A stretch of 64,000 nt of DNA, taken from NCBI GenBank assembly GCA_964019415.1, contig OZ025879.1, forward strand, positions 4,987,368 to 5,051,367, in the 5' to 3' direction. Made by a program: the position numbers and the translations under genes. The DNA comes from Ianthella basta. Taxonomy: Eukaryota; Porifera; Demospongiae; Verongiida; Ianthellidae. Shown here piece after piece: positions 1-9,836 of this stretch (within the stretch, counting starts at the first letter, position 1; the number at the start of each line of letters is the position of its first letter). A model generated the notes under the pieces. The model was not told where the DNA came from. It saw nothing but the letters and a program-made list of their open reading frames with translations, and made no database searches.

Positions 1-2293
1 ACCAATACAACAGGAAAGCAGTATTGACTCCATTTTCCTTTCAACAACTGCAGTATTACCACCTCCACAGCCAGGGATTCCTTCAACTAAATATCAGCCA
101 TCCCAAACAACATCCACTGAGCATATGCTTTCCCCCATTCCACCATCTGTACCACCTGTGCCACCTGTAAAACCTGATCATGAACCATCCACTCTGCCTT
201 GTCTCCATGAGCATATCTATTCCTGCCAGGATTCTTCCCCTCTAGGATGCAGGTGTGATGAGCAATGCAAACTGTTTGGAGATTGCTGCTCAGACTCAGT
301 CTATGTCCACAACGCCAACATACCCAACTTTGACTGTGTGCCAAATATTGTGCTGCATGAGAGAATAGATGAACAGGGTGGAGTGCAGTATTACTGGATG
401 ATTGTTTCCTGTCCCAAGGAAAAGTCTAGCAGTGAAGTGATAAATGAACTTGCAGAACTGTGTGAAGCACCATCACTCTCCAGCCCACCCATCAGTGACA
501 ACAGGACAGGGTTGGTCTACAGAAACAAGTACTGTGCTCAGTGCCATGGTGTGCCTGAGAAGGAGCAGATATCATGGCTATCAGAGTGGCGTTGCGATTA
601 CAACCTTATGAACACTGCTCATAGCAATGATAGCATAATCGACTTAGATGACTTCCTCGCTGCTTGCTATGCTACAGTATTCACTCCACCCAAGTTGACT
701 AATGAAGCAAATAGACCTTTTAGAGCAAGATTGTGTGATAGGCTAATAACTTACAAATGCCAACCACCACCTGGAACAAACACATCATCACCGAAGTATC
801 ATACTTTAGAAAGACAGTGCCTAAATGAGCCAGGGAAGGCTAGAAGAATCAGCACTGCTCCAGGTACTTACAAAAATGAGTACTGTGCTCTCTGCAGCAG
901 CCCAACCATGGACAGAAAGAATTTGGAGTGCCCTCCACACCTTGTTATTATTGATGAACCAACCATACCTAGTCTTACGCTTACCCTGCTTTTGGATGTG
1001 ACAGGAAGTGGAATAGTAGTATTAGGTATCACTGAAATTCAAGTAACTTCAACCACCAAGCAATCTTGCACAGAAGGTCAAGTGTTTGATGTGTACAGTG
1101 AGAGATGCCGAGAATCGCTTTGCTCAATGGCCAACTCCAACAATGGAACTTCTAGCAAGCTAAGAGATTCTATGAACTGTACCTTGATTGCACTTAACAA
1201 GACAGAGTATGAAACAATTAATAATCAAATCATTTTTTGGACTGCGCTGGAACAGAATGTGAGTGTGCAGGGATACAACTCTGAGGGGAAGCCACTTGTA
1301 TGCACAAATTTTACATCTAATTTTAACATAACAATTAATATTACTAGAATTCTTTATGTTTACCCAGCAGTTTTTACAATTCTCAGTTACCTTGGTCACT
1401 CAGTACATATTGTCTCTGCTGCCATCTTGCTCTTCACCTATGTTGCATTTGCTGAAATGAGGACCTTCTATGGCAAGCTCTTTATGAACTTTGTTCTTGT
1501 GCTCCTCCTGGGAGACCTGACCTTTCTGCTTGGTTCAGTTGTGTATGCAGTGAGTCTGGAGGATGTGGTATGCCAGGTGATGGCCATTCTACTGCACTAC
1601 CTGTTCCTTGCTCGCTTTGTGTGGATGTCACTTCTGTCACTGAATGTGGCACGTCGCTTTTACCATGCAATGAAGATGGTGGTCAATGAAGAAAGAGAGA
1701 GCTGGCACTACCTCATCTTGTACATGGCAGCAGGTTGGCTGTCTCCTCTACTGGTTCTCATTGTCACAGTATCAGTGAACTATGCCATCCCAGGAGCAGT
1801 GGGTTATGGTGTGGATGGACTGTGTTGGATGAGCCAGACTTTGACGATAACTGTGAGCTTCATCATTCCTAGCACTATATGCATTCTGTTCACTACAGGG
1901 GCTTTTGTGTTTGTGTGCATCATCTTGGTGAGGTGGCATAGTTCGAATGTGGAACTAGACATAAAGCACAAAACTGGTTCACGTAATTTCAGTGTCTCGG
2001 TTGCTGTTTTGTGCATCACATGTTCCACGTGGATGTTTGGATTCATTGCTCTGATAGATTCAGCTTTGTCCTGGGCATGGTATTTCTTCATCATACTCAA
2101 CACCACTCAAGCTGTGTTCCTGATGTTGGCCTATGTGTGCACAGCCAAGGTACTTCGGCTCTATCGCACTGCACTGAAAAAGGTTTTTCCGAGTTGTTTC
2201 AGAAAGTGTCACTGTTGTTACAAATCACACATCAGTGAGCAGCGAACACAGCTGGAGCTTAATAAGCAAAGCATGCATGACAAGCAACGGTAA
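1..2293 (+). CDS. SMB-domain, Methuselah/adhesion-like 7TM receptor (copy 1, 5' end outside window)
   Basis: The reading frame is open from base 2 to the stop at 2291-2293, so the gene starts before the window; the ATG at 125 is internal. The visible part begins in a Pro/Ser/Thr-rich stalk. A somatomedin-B (SMB) domain follows at about 200-320 (CRCDEQC, GDCCSDS). Next comes a Cys-rich ectodomain with two related motifs, YRNKYCAQC and YKNEYCALC, and many N-x-S/T sites. A seven-helix bundle runs from about 1345 to 2190, with helix 2-3 text resembling Methuselah-like receptors (FYGKLFMNFVLVLLLGDL, LLHYLFLARFVWM). I see no GPS cleavage motif. It is a single-exon plus-strand gene. The cytoplasmic tail ends SMHDKQR and differs from copy 2, whose homologous tail continues in another frame just past this stop. 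Plasma-membrane receptor; ligand unknown. Confidence 0.85.
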   Translation, partial: PIQQESSIDSIFLSTTAVLPPPQPGIPSTKYQPSQTTSTEHMLSPIPPSVPPVPPVKPDHEPSTLPCLHEHIYSCQDSSPLGCRCDEQCKLFGDCCSDSVYVHNANIPNFDCVPNIVLHERIDEQGGVQYYWMIVSCPKEKSSSEVINELAELCEAPSLSSPPISDNRTGLVYRNKYCAQCHGVPEKEQISWLSEWRCDYNLMNTAHSNDSIIDLDDFLAACYATVFTPPKLTNEANRPFRARLCDRLITYKCQPPPGTNTSSPKYHTLERQCLNEPGKARRISTAPGTYKNEYCALCSSPTMDRKNLECPPHLVIIDEPTIPSLTLTLLLDVTGSGIVVLGITEIQVTSTTKQSCTEGQVFDVYSERCRESLCSMANSNNGTSSKLRDSMNCTLIALNKTEYETINNQIIFWTALEQNVSVQGYNSEGKPLVCTNFTSNFNITINITRILYVYPAVFTILSYLGHSVHIVSAAILLFTYVAFAEMRTFYGKLFMNFVLVLLLGDLTFLLGSVVYAVSLEDVVCQVMAILLHYLFLARFVWMSLLSLNVARRFYHAMKMVVNEERESWHYLILYMAAGWLSPLLVLIVTVSVNYAIPGAVGYGVDGLCWMSQTLTITVSFIIPSTICILFTTGAFVFVCIILVRWHSSNVELDIKHKTGSRNFSVSVAVLCITCSTWMFGFIALIDSALSWAWYFFIILNTTQAVFLMLAYVCTAKVLRLYRTALKKVFPSCFRKCHCCYKSHISEQRTQLELNKQSMHDKQR

Positions 2294-3022
2294 CACAACT
2301 GAGGCACTGTTGGCCTCTAGTCAAGCAAGCAGTGGCAATACCTATTATCAGCATCCCAGGTAGTAGCAACGTCATTTTTACACCAATTTCATTGTATCCA
2401 AGCAATGTATGCGCACTACTGTCTTTCTTTGTTGTACTTGGCATGTACAGTATAGTACAATTACTGCTAGTTACTTGCCTGCTTATCAGGTTCCTTTTGC
2501 ACAGTCATATAATTTAGTGAGCAAGTATAATATATGAATAATATAAGAAACTGGAGAATGGTTATGAGAACTAGGAATTATTGAATGCTTAAACAAAGAA
2601 AATTAATAGTTCATAGGTGTAGACTGCAGCTGCCTGGTACAATATTAATTATGCCAATTTGATAAAATTTAACTTCATTTTAGTTATATGTATGCTGCAA
2701 ATAGATTGATTAAGAGTATATGGAATTTAAATTCTTGTTCCACATTGATTTGCAATAATAGGATCAGGCCACAACAATTCATCTACTTTGACAATCACTC
2801 CCCTATTCACATAACCTATGCAGATGCATGAATGTTGGGTGTCATTTTAAGCGTAGTTTGCAACATTGATAAACTCAAAATTGTGAACGATGAAATTTAT
2901 TGGTACAGGTAAAAAGGTTTTATACACAAATAATTGAAAATCTGTAGAATAAGTACTCATTAAATCCTGGCCATTTAAAACATTGAAGTTAGATGCAGCT
3001 GAATATGTAGCCTTAAAGTAGT
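2294..3022. other. Intergenic, 3' flank of receptor copy 1
   Basis: A+T-rich sequence. Its first 60 bases resemble the coding tail of receptor copy 2 in a shifted frame. I see no further gene. Confidence 0.5.
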
Positions 3023-3210
3023 ACAGTCGAACCTGTCCAAGATTGTCACTGTGCTAGGCAGCCACCTATCTGAAACAGCGAATATCCCTGGTCCCAAACA
3101 CCATCTAAACAATGCAGTCTACCTCTGTAGAACAGCCACCTCTCTATAAACGTTAGTTAGAACTGGCCCCAAGGTGGCTGTCTATGACAGCTGGTTCCAC
3201 AGTAATAACT
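3023..3210. repeat. Short interspersed repeat, MITE-like
   Basis: It starts with an ACAGTCGAACCTGTCC-type end and finishes near GCTGGTTCCACAGTAAT, an imperfect inverted match. The interior repeats the theme 'gccacctctctataa / ggtggctgtc'. A partial relative occurs near 52620-52650. The family is not identified; the call rests on the end symmetry and internal repetition. Confidence 0.45.
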
Positions 3211-3399
3211 TAGGCTGATTGTAATTGCTCATGTCATTGATTTACAATTGGTCCAGGCCTCTTTTGAGACCATGCAGATCTGTAGCTTAACAAATTTAAA
3301 ATGGCTCCATTGACCTCAGTCTCTATTCAAGCCTGGTTGCTGTACTAAGTTTTGCTGTTGCTTGGACACACAGTAATTACTGAAGAATATTGCGCTTTG

Positions 3400-4265
3400 A
3401 ATTATTTATAGCGTATAATGTATAAACTGGTAATAATTTTGAATTCACTGACGTCATTCATGGTGCTGGTGAGAGCACACTATTGTGTATCAAAACTGAA
3501 TTATGATATTGCTAAACGCTGAATCTGGCGCACCTATTCCAGAAAGGACAAGTGAAAGTATACAATTTAGAATTCCAATTCATCTTTGAACAAACACATT
3601 ATCAGAAATGTGTCACATTTTGCTAGGAGCCTGCAGAAAACATATTCAGTGAATAGTGCTGTCCTGGCCACTTGCATACAAATTGGGTACAGTGTTCCCA
3701 GCATTCAGACAGCCTATGATGAACAGAAGAGACTTGCAATGTCCTTCACTTGTACATACCCTGTGACTCTGTCCCAAGTACTGCTCCATCTTTCCTGTTT
3801 CTGAACTTTCTGTGCATGTTGATGGTACCTAGAAAGCAATCATATGGCTCAGTGAACATCCTTCCCAGTGTAAACATGCCCAGTCATGACATCACATATT
3901 AATGTAATGCATGCATGCAGCCATACTGCCATTAACCACACCCCTTACACGTATTCATTATACACCACACCAACATTAAACAGGTATGACATTGTATGAC
4001 GTATCACAAGTGTGCATGTGTACATGTGTATGTACGTAGTGGTCAGCACATCTATTCTTGATTCACCACCTATGCCTGCTAATTGATACAACTACATGAA
4101 GCTGAGTTCCGGTTCTTCACTCTAAAGTTACATAGGTTAACTCCTTGTTCTCTGTGTTGCATGACTACTGGTCTGTGGTGTAACACTGGTGATGTGGCTA
4201 TTGAGCTTTGTATTTGGCTCCAGCCATTACAGTTGGAACACTTGATTCACAGTCATTGCTATTGC
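3400..4265 (+). pseudogene. Decayed receptor 5' region (promoter-proximal DNA plus signal-peptide remnant)
   Basis: This stretch is a diverged tandem copy of 4780-5720, the 5' flank and start of receptor copy 2. Shared blocks include 'gaattcactgacgt', 'gagcacactattgt' and the run at 3650-3900 matching 5000-5260. At 4192-4262 the sequence matches the first 22 codons of copy 2, but a small indel throws the frame into an early stop (TGA at about 4246), and no receptor body follows. It is therefore a remnant of another plus-strand receptor. Microsatellite sequence separates it from the intact copy. Confidence 0.7.
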
Positions 4266-4496
4266 TTGTGGTGTCTCTGATGATGTCAGTTAATGATAAC
4301 AACAACAACTGCAATCCAGTCCATCATTGAAACACTGCACTGGTCAATGAGATGCAATGATACATGACAACTCAAGAAGTTACTACACCAGGTCCATGCT
4401 TAGCCTAAACTGATACACCAAGAAGCATAACTCAAGTGACATACACATGATTAGTCATACTCCAAAGGTCTGCGTGGACAAGTGTGTCTATACGTG

Positions 4497-4502
4497 TATG
4501 TA

Positions 4503-4538
<36 letters not shown>

Positions 4539-4560
4539 CGTGCGTGTGTGTGTGTGTGTG

Positions 4561-4646
<86 letters not shown>

Positions 4647-4710
4647 GAGTGTGTGCATGTGTGTGGGTGTGTGCATGTGCGTGTGTGGGTGTGGGTGTGT
4701 GTATACACAC
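4497..4710. repeat. (GT)n microsatellite
   Basis: About 200 bases of near-pure GT repeat interrupted by GCGT units. Long Cys/Val and His/Thr frames across it are repeat artefacts. Confidence 0.97.
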
Positions 4711-4779
4711 AGGCAGTCATAACATTTGATACTTCACTTCACTGTCATGCCTATTCTGTATAAATAATAATTAGTATTG

Positions 4780-5647
4780 GTAATTATTTGGAATTCACTG
4801 ACGTTGTTCATGGTGCCGGTAAGAGCACACTATTGTTGTTCAGAACTGAATATGACATTGTAAACAGCTGAATCAGGCACACCTATTCTAGTAAGAGTGT
4901 GTGAGAATTATGTAGAATTCTAATTTGCCTTTGAATAAACACATTATCTGAAAAGTGTAACATTTTACAAGGAACCTGCAGAAAATGTATTCAATAAATA
5001 GTGCTGTCCTGGCCACTTACATACAAATTGAGTACAGTGCTCCCAGCATGCAGACAGCCTATGATGGACAGAAGAGACTTGCAGTGTCCTTCACTTATAC
5101 ATACCCTGTGACTCTGTCCCAAGTACTGCTCCATCTTTTTCCTGTTTATGAACTTTCTGTGTATTTTGATGGTACCTAGAAAGCAATCATATGGCTCAGT
5201 GAACATCCTTCCCAGTGTAAACTTGCTCAGTCATGACATCACATATTAATGTAGTGCATGCATGCAGCCTTACTGTCATTAGCCACATCCGTCACACGTA
5301 TTCATTATGCACTACCCCAACACCAACATTAAAAAGGTATAACATTGTATGACATAGCACAAGTGTGCATGCATGTGCATGCACATATGTAGTACATCTA
5401 TACTTGACTCACCTCTTATGCCTGCTAATTGATACAACCTTATGAAGTAGAGTTACAGTTCTTCACTCCATAGTTATAATGGCTAACCGTTTGCAGTGTG
5501 CATGACTGTTGGACCATGGTGTACCACTGGCACTGCCTGGTGTGACTAATCAAGCGTGGACTGATTCAATATATAGGAAACCACTGCACCTTTACTTCTG
5601 TCTCTGAGCTCAGACACTGTTGCTTTGTATACAAGCTTGCTAGTTCA
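4780..5647 (+). promoter_or_regulatory. 5' flank of receptor copy 2 (duplicated unit)
   Basis: It holds the second copy of the duplicated block also seen at 3400-4190, ending directly before the start codon of receptor copy 2. Preservation of both copies over several hundred bases suggests the promoter lies here. No core promoter element is assigned. Confidence 0.4.
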
Positions 5648-8173
5648 ATGATGTGGCTATTGAGTTTGTATTTGGCCCTAGCCATTGCAATTGGAGCACT
5701 TGATTTACAGTCATCACCACTGCCAGGGCCTTCACCATCTCAGCCTTCCTTTGAAGACCTGATCAACGTCTCGCCAACAGTTGTGCAGCTGCAAAGCCAA
5801 GCCAAGCAAATCACCACTAACCCTGCACCAAAACGTACACCACTTTTTTCTGTTTCTGCATCATCACAATGGGAAAGTATTGATTCCATTGATGCCCAAT
5901 CAACAGTTGCAGTATTTTCAGCTCCAGGGATTCCTGCAACAGAAACTCGACCATCACTATCAGCTTCCACAGCTCCAGAGCCAACTCCCATTCCACCACC
6001 TGTGCCGCATCTATCTATTGTCCTAAGCTGTCTATTTGAGCAACTCTATTCCTGCCAGGCTCACTCCCCTCTAGGATGCAGGTGTGATGAGCAATGTGGA
6101 ATGTTTGGAGATTGCTGCTCAGACTCAGTCTATGTCCACAACACCAACATACCCAACTTTGACTGTGAGCCAAATATTGTGCTGAAGGAGAGAATTGGCA
6201 AAGAGGATGAACTGAAGTATTATTGGATGATTGCTTCCTGTCCTAAGGGAAAGACTGACAGTGAAATTACGAACAAGACTGCAGATTTCTGTGAAGCCCA
6301 GTCACTCTCCAGCCCACCCATCAGTGACAACAGGACAGGGTTGGTCTACAGAAACAAGTACTGTGCTCAGTGCCATGGTGTGCCTGAGAAGGAACAGATA
6401 TCATGGCGATCAGAGTGGCGCTGTACTAACAGTTTGTTGGAAAGCACCATTAATAGTGGTGGGTTATTAGTAGTAGACTTGGATGTCTTCCTTGCTGCTT
6501 GCTATGCTACAGTATTCAAGCCACCCAAGTGGATGAATGAAATAGATAAACCATATCAGGAAAGACAGTGTGATGGTTTTATAACGTACAAATGCCAACC
6601 TTCAAATGAAACAAACACATCATTGGAAGAGTATCGTGTTTTAGAAGAACATTGCCTGAAAGAGCCAGGGAAAGCTAAAGCAATCAGAACTGCTCGAGGT
6701 ACTTTCAAAAATGAGTACTGTGCTCTCTGCAGCAGCCCAACAATGGACAGAAGTGAACTGCAGTGTCCCCCATACCATACAGTTCATAGTTTACCCCCAA
6801 TTCTTAATACATTTACCATGTTTTTGGATGTGACAGGAAGTGGAAAAGTAGTATTAGGTACCATTGATATTCAAGTAACTTCAACCACCAAGCAATCTTG
6901 TGCAGAAGGTCAAGTGTTTGATGTGTACAGTGAGAGATGTCAAGAATCGCTTTGCCCAAACTCCAACAATGGATCTTTCTGCATGCCAGGCACTTCTATG
7001 AACTGTACTTTGATCGCACTGAATGAGACAGAGTATGAAACTGTGAATAATCGAATCAATAATCAAATCATCTTTTGGTCTGCAGCGGAACAGAATGTGA
7101 GTGTGCAGGGATACAACTCTGAAGGGAAGCCACTTGTATGCGTCAATTTTACATCCGAAGTAAACATAACAATTAATGAGACTGTGACTAGAATTCTTTA
7201 TGGTTATCCAACAGCTTTTACTATTCTCAGTTACCTTGGTCTCTCAGTAGATGTTGTTGCTGCTGCCATCTTGCTCTTCACCTATGCTGTATTTGCTGAG
7301 ATGCGGACCTTCTATGGCAAGCTCTTTATGAACTTTGTTCTTGTGCTCCTCCTGGGAGACCTGACCTTTCTGCTTGGTTCAGCTGTGTATGCAGTGAGTC
7401 TGGAGGATGTGGTATGCCAGGTGGTGGCCATTCTACTGCACTACCTGTTCCTTGCCCGCTTTGTGTGGATGGCACTTCTGTCACTCAACGTGGCTCGGCA
7501 TTTTTACCATGCAATGAAGTTCATTGTCAATGAAGAAAGAGAGAGCTGGCACTACCTCATTTTGTACATGGCAGCAGGTTGGCTGTCTCCTCTACTGATT
7601 CTCATTGTCACAGTACCAGTGAACTATGCCATCCCAGGAGCAGTGGGTTATGGTGTGGATGGACTGTGTTGGATGAATCAGTCATTGGCAATAGTTGTGA
7701 GCTTCATTGTTCCTATCACTATTTGCATTCTGTTCACTACAGGGGCTTTTGTTTTTGTGTGCATCATCTTGGCGAAGTGGCATAGTTCGAATGTGGAAAT
7801 AGACAAAAAGCACAAAACTGGTTCACGTAACTTCCGTGTCTTGATTGCTGTATTCTGCATCACAGGTGCCACATGGGTGTTTGGGTTCCTTGCTCTGATA
7901 GGCTCTGCCCTGTCTTGGGCATGGTACCTCTTCATCATATTCAACACCACTCAAGCTGTGTTCGTGATGCTGGCCTATGTGTGCACAGCCAAGGTACTAC
8001 GACTCTATCGCAATGCACTGAGAAAGTTCTTTCCGAGTTGTGTTAGAGTGTTGCGTTACAAATCCCACACTTGTGAGCAGCAAACACAGTTGGAGCTTAT
8101 TAAGGAAAGCATGAGCAACACAACTGGGACACTGGCCTCTAGTCAAGCAAGCAGTGGCAATACTAACGTTTAG
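5648..8173 (+). CDS. SMB-domain, Methuselah/adhesion-like 7TM receptor (copy 2, complete)
   Basis: A single exon of 841 codons. The N-terminus MMWLLSLYLALAIAIGA is a signal peptide; either of the first two Met codons could start it, and the second matches the paralogues. Residues about 25-125 are a Ser/Thr/Pro stalk. Residues about 127-165 are an SMB domain (CRCDEQC, GDCCSDS). Residues about 170-510 form a Cys-rich, N-glycosylation-rich ectodomain containing YRNKYCAQCHGV and FKNEYCALCSSP. Residues about 518-785 carry seven membrane helices with secretin/adhesion-class features: GKLFMNFVLVLLLGDL in helix 2, LHYLFLARFVWM in helix 3, GWLSPLL in helix 4, TGATWVFGFLA in helix 6 and NTTQAVFVMLAYVC in helix 7. 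There is no GPS/GAIN motif. The tail ends GNTNV, compatible with a class I PDZ ligand. Related Methuselah-like proteins are G-protein-coupled receptors; the ligand here is unknown. Confidence 0.9.
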   Translation: MMWLLSLYLALAIAIGALDLQSSPLPGPSPSQPSFEDLINVSPTVVQLQSQAKQITTNPAPKRTPLFSVSASSQWESIDSIDAQSTVAVFSAPGIPATETRPSLSASTAPEPTPIPPPVPHLSIVLSCLFEQLYSCQAHSPLGCRCDEQCGMFGDCCSDSVYVHNTNIPNFDCEPNIVLKERIGKEDELKYYWMIASCPKGKTDSEITNKTADFCEAQSLSSPPISDNRTGLVYRNKYCAQCHGVPEKEQISWRSEWRCTNSLLESTINSGGLLVVDLDVFLAACYATVFKPPKWMNEIDKPYQERQCDGFITYKCQPSNETNTSLEEYRVLEEHCLKEPGKAKAIRTARGTFKNEYCALCSSPTMDRSELQCPPYHTVHSLPPILNTFTMFLDVTGSGKVVLGTIDIQVTSTTKQSCAEGQVFDVYSERCQESLCPNSNNGSFCMPGTSMNCTLIALNETEYETVNNRINNQIIFWSAAEQNVSVQGYNSEGKPLVCVNFTSEVNITINETVTRILYGYPTAFTILSYLGLSVDVVAAAILLFTYAVFAEMRTFYGKLFMNFVLVLLLGDLTFLLGSAVYAVSLEDVVCQVVAILLHYLFLARFVWMALLSLNVARHFYHAMKFIVNEERESWHYLILYMAAGWLSPLLILIVTVPVNYAIPGAVGYGVDGLCWMNQSLAIVVSFIVPITICILFTTGAFVFVCIILAKWHSSNVEIDKKHKTGSRNFRVLIAVFCITGATWVFGFLALIGSALSWAWYLFIIFNTTQAVFVMLAYVCTAKVLRLYRNALRKFFPSCVRVLRYKSHTCEQQTQLELIKESMSNTTGTLASSQASSGNTNV

Positions 8174-9163
8174 CAACCCAGCTGGCAGAGACATCATTTT
8201 CATACTCATATAATGCACTTTCTGCAGAAGCAAATGCAATGGTATAATCCTTATTATCATCTATATTCTTTGTCAGCACTTGAAATTTTTTTATAAAGTT
8301 TCTGCTATTTACTTGCTTGCTTATCAGATTCATTTGTGCATGGTGTGGAGAGCAAGTGTACATGTATAAGGTCGGTAATGTTTGTGAATTCTTATTAAGA
8401 AATTAAAAATATGCAAAAATTATTAGGTTCGCACGAGGGCACTGCATTTGTTTGGAATATACAAAGTTATATAGTGTGCAATTAAATCAAAATTATAACA
8501 CAGGCAATTAACTTCAGTTAGAAATTATATAGTGTGTAAATTATTAAATGCCCAGTGCATATCAATTTGGATCAGCTCACCCTATGCAGATGCATGAATA
8601 AATGACTCATTACAATCACTACACATCTGCCTATGTCACTGATGCATTGCCACATTGTAACTGCTCTTATGATTGATCTACAGCTGGACCAGGATAGCCC
8701 CTTTTTGAGACCTTGCCTGCATTATATATGGTTCTACTGACTACTTACCTCTGTATGTACATCATATGTAAATACGTAGCTGCATATGGGCAAACACATT
8801 ACACTATAAAATATAGGAGAGGCCATGCATGCATGGAGGGAATGTATTGTGGAATGCGTGTCTAATTTCTGCATGCATGAGAATGATATTAACTAACTGA
8901 GTCAACCAGCAAACTGGCTTGCAAGGCTTAGCACAGACAGACACACACATACTGTCACAATGCAGACACTTCATGGGAGAGATTGTATATTCGCAGATGC
9001 AATTGTGTCAGCTTATCTCTGTCAGATGCATGCACATGACTTTTCTGGACACTTGCATGTTCGCTGCCAATTTCGCAGAATATGTGAATATATACAAGCA
9101 AATACATCCAGCTTGTCACCATAGCATGGGGAGTAGCAAAGTACCTTAGAGCAGCATACCTCG
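8174..9163. other. Intergenic spacer
   Basis: A+T-rich flank with scattered TGCATGCA palindromes. I see no coding signal or long repeat. Confidence 0.5.
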
Positions 9164-9436
9164 GTGTGCCCTAGACAGTTGTTCGATTCAACAAAGGTGG
9201 TGATCTACCGTCAGGTTGTCCAGGGTTTAGTGTACCTTCACGGCCACTCCACCAAGTTGGTGCATCATGACCTCATTCCCGACAACATCCCCGTCAATGA
9301 GGTGACCGACCTAACTAAGACCATCGCATTGAAGCAGCTTGATGAGAGGAAAGTCTTCCGTTGCTGTTGGCTAAAGCAGTCAACAAACACTTGTGTCCTC
9401 TGCAGCACCATGACGGGGTGTGCGTGGGGTCGGTGA
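9164..9436 (+). pseudogene. Degenerate protein-kinase fragment
   Basis: An open frame of 90 codons reads YRQVVQGLVYLHGH followed by LVHHDLIPDNIPVNE. This matches kinase subdomains VIa-VIb, where the usual catalytic loop is HRDxKPxN. Here HRD has become HHD and the catalytic Lys is Ile, and neither an ATP-binding loop, a VAIK lysine nor a DFG motif is visible nearby. The piece is too short for a domain and sits 400 bases upstream of COG7 with no splice partner that I can find. I read it as a decayed fragment; a single exon of a diverged pseudokinase gene is the alternative. Confidence 0.5.
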
Positions 9437-9836
9437 AGATCCCCAGAAACTGAACAATTTGAGGGTGTCTCAAGTAGACCACCTGGAGCACTCTTGCTCC
9501 AACGCTGCGATGAACGCTTGCGTATCATTCGATGATAGTAACTCCTTAAAGATGTCCTGCGTGTACTTTAGCTACAGCGCAGGGCGTTCGTTCCATTCCA
9601 CTACACACAAACCCAAATGCTCCCGCTCCGAGCTTCCCATCTTTCCTCCTAACATTGTAGATCTTTGACAGAGCAAAGGCTTAGCCATAGTAAACGACTT
9701 GTTAGCCAGAGAAATCACCAACGAAGCGTTCGGTCGGCTTACCCACCATGACGCAATCGTTAGCCCTGGCCAGCCCACCTGTTTCCATTCCAAATCAGCA
9801 AATTTCGATTCGGAATGAAAGTTAAAAGCACGTAAC
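9437..9836 (+). promoter_or_regulatory. Upstream region of COG7
   Basis: About 400 bases between the kinase fragment and the COG7 start. It is more GC-rich than other spacers, as expected of a housekeeping promoter. No specific element is assigned, and the minus-strand frame across it is antisense to COG7 exon 1. Confidence 0.3.

Noticed and set aside
1482..1670. Recurring 62-codon antisense frame in every receptor gene
   Set aside because: It recurs only because helix 2-3 DNA is conserved; it is the complement of coding sequence.
4432..4763. Cys/Val and His/Thr open frames on both strands
   Set aside because: They translate a (GT)n microsatellite; the same holds near 40.9, 61.9 and 63.3 kb.
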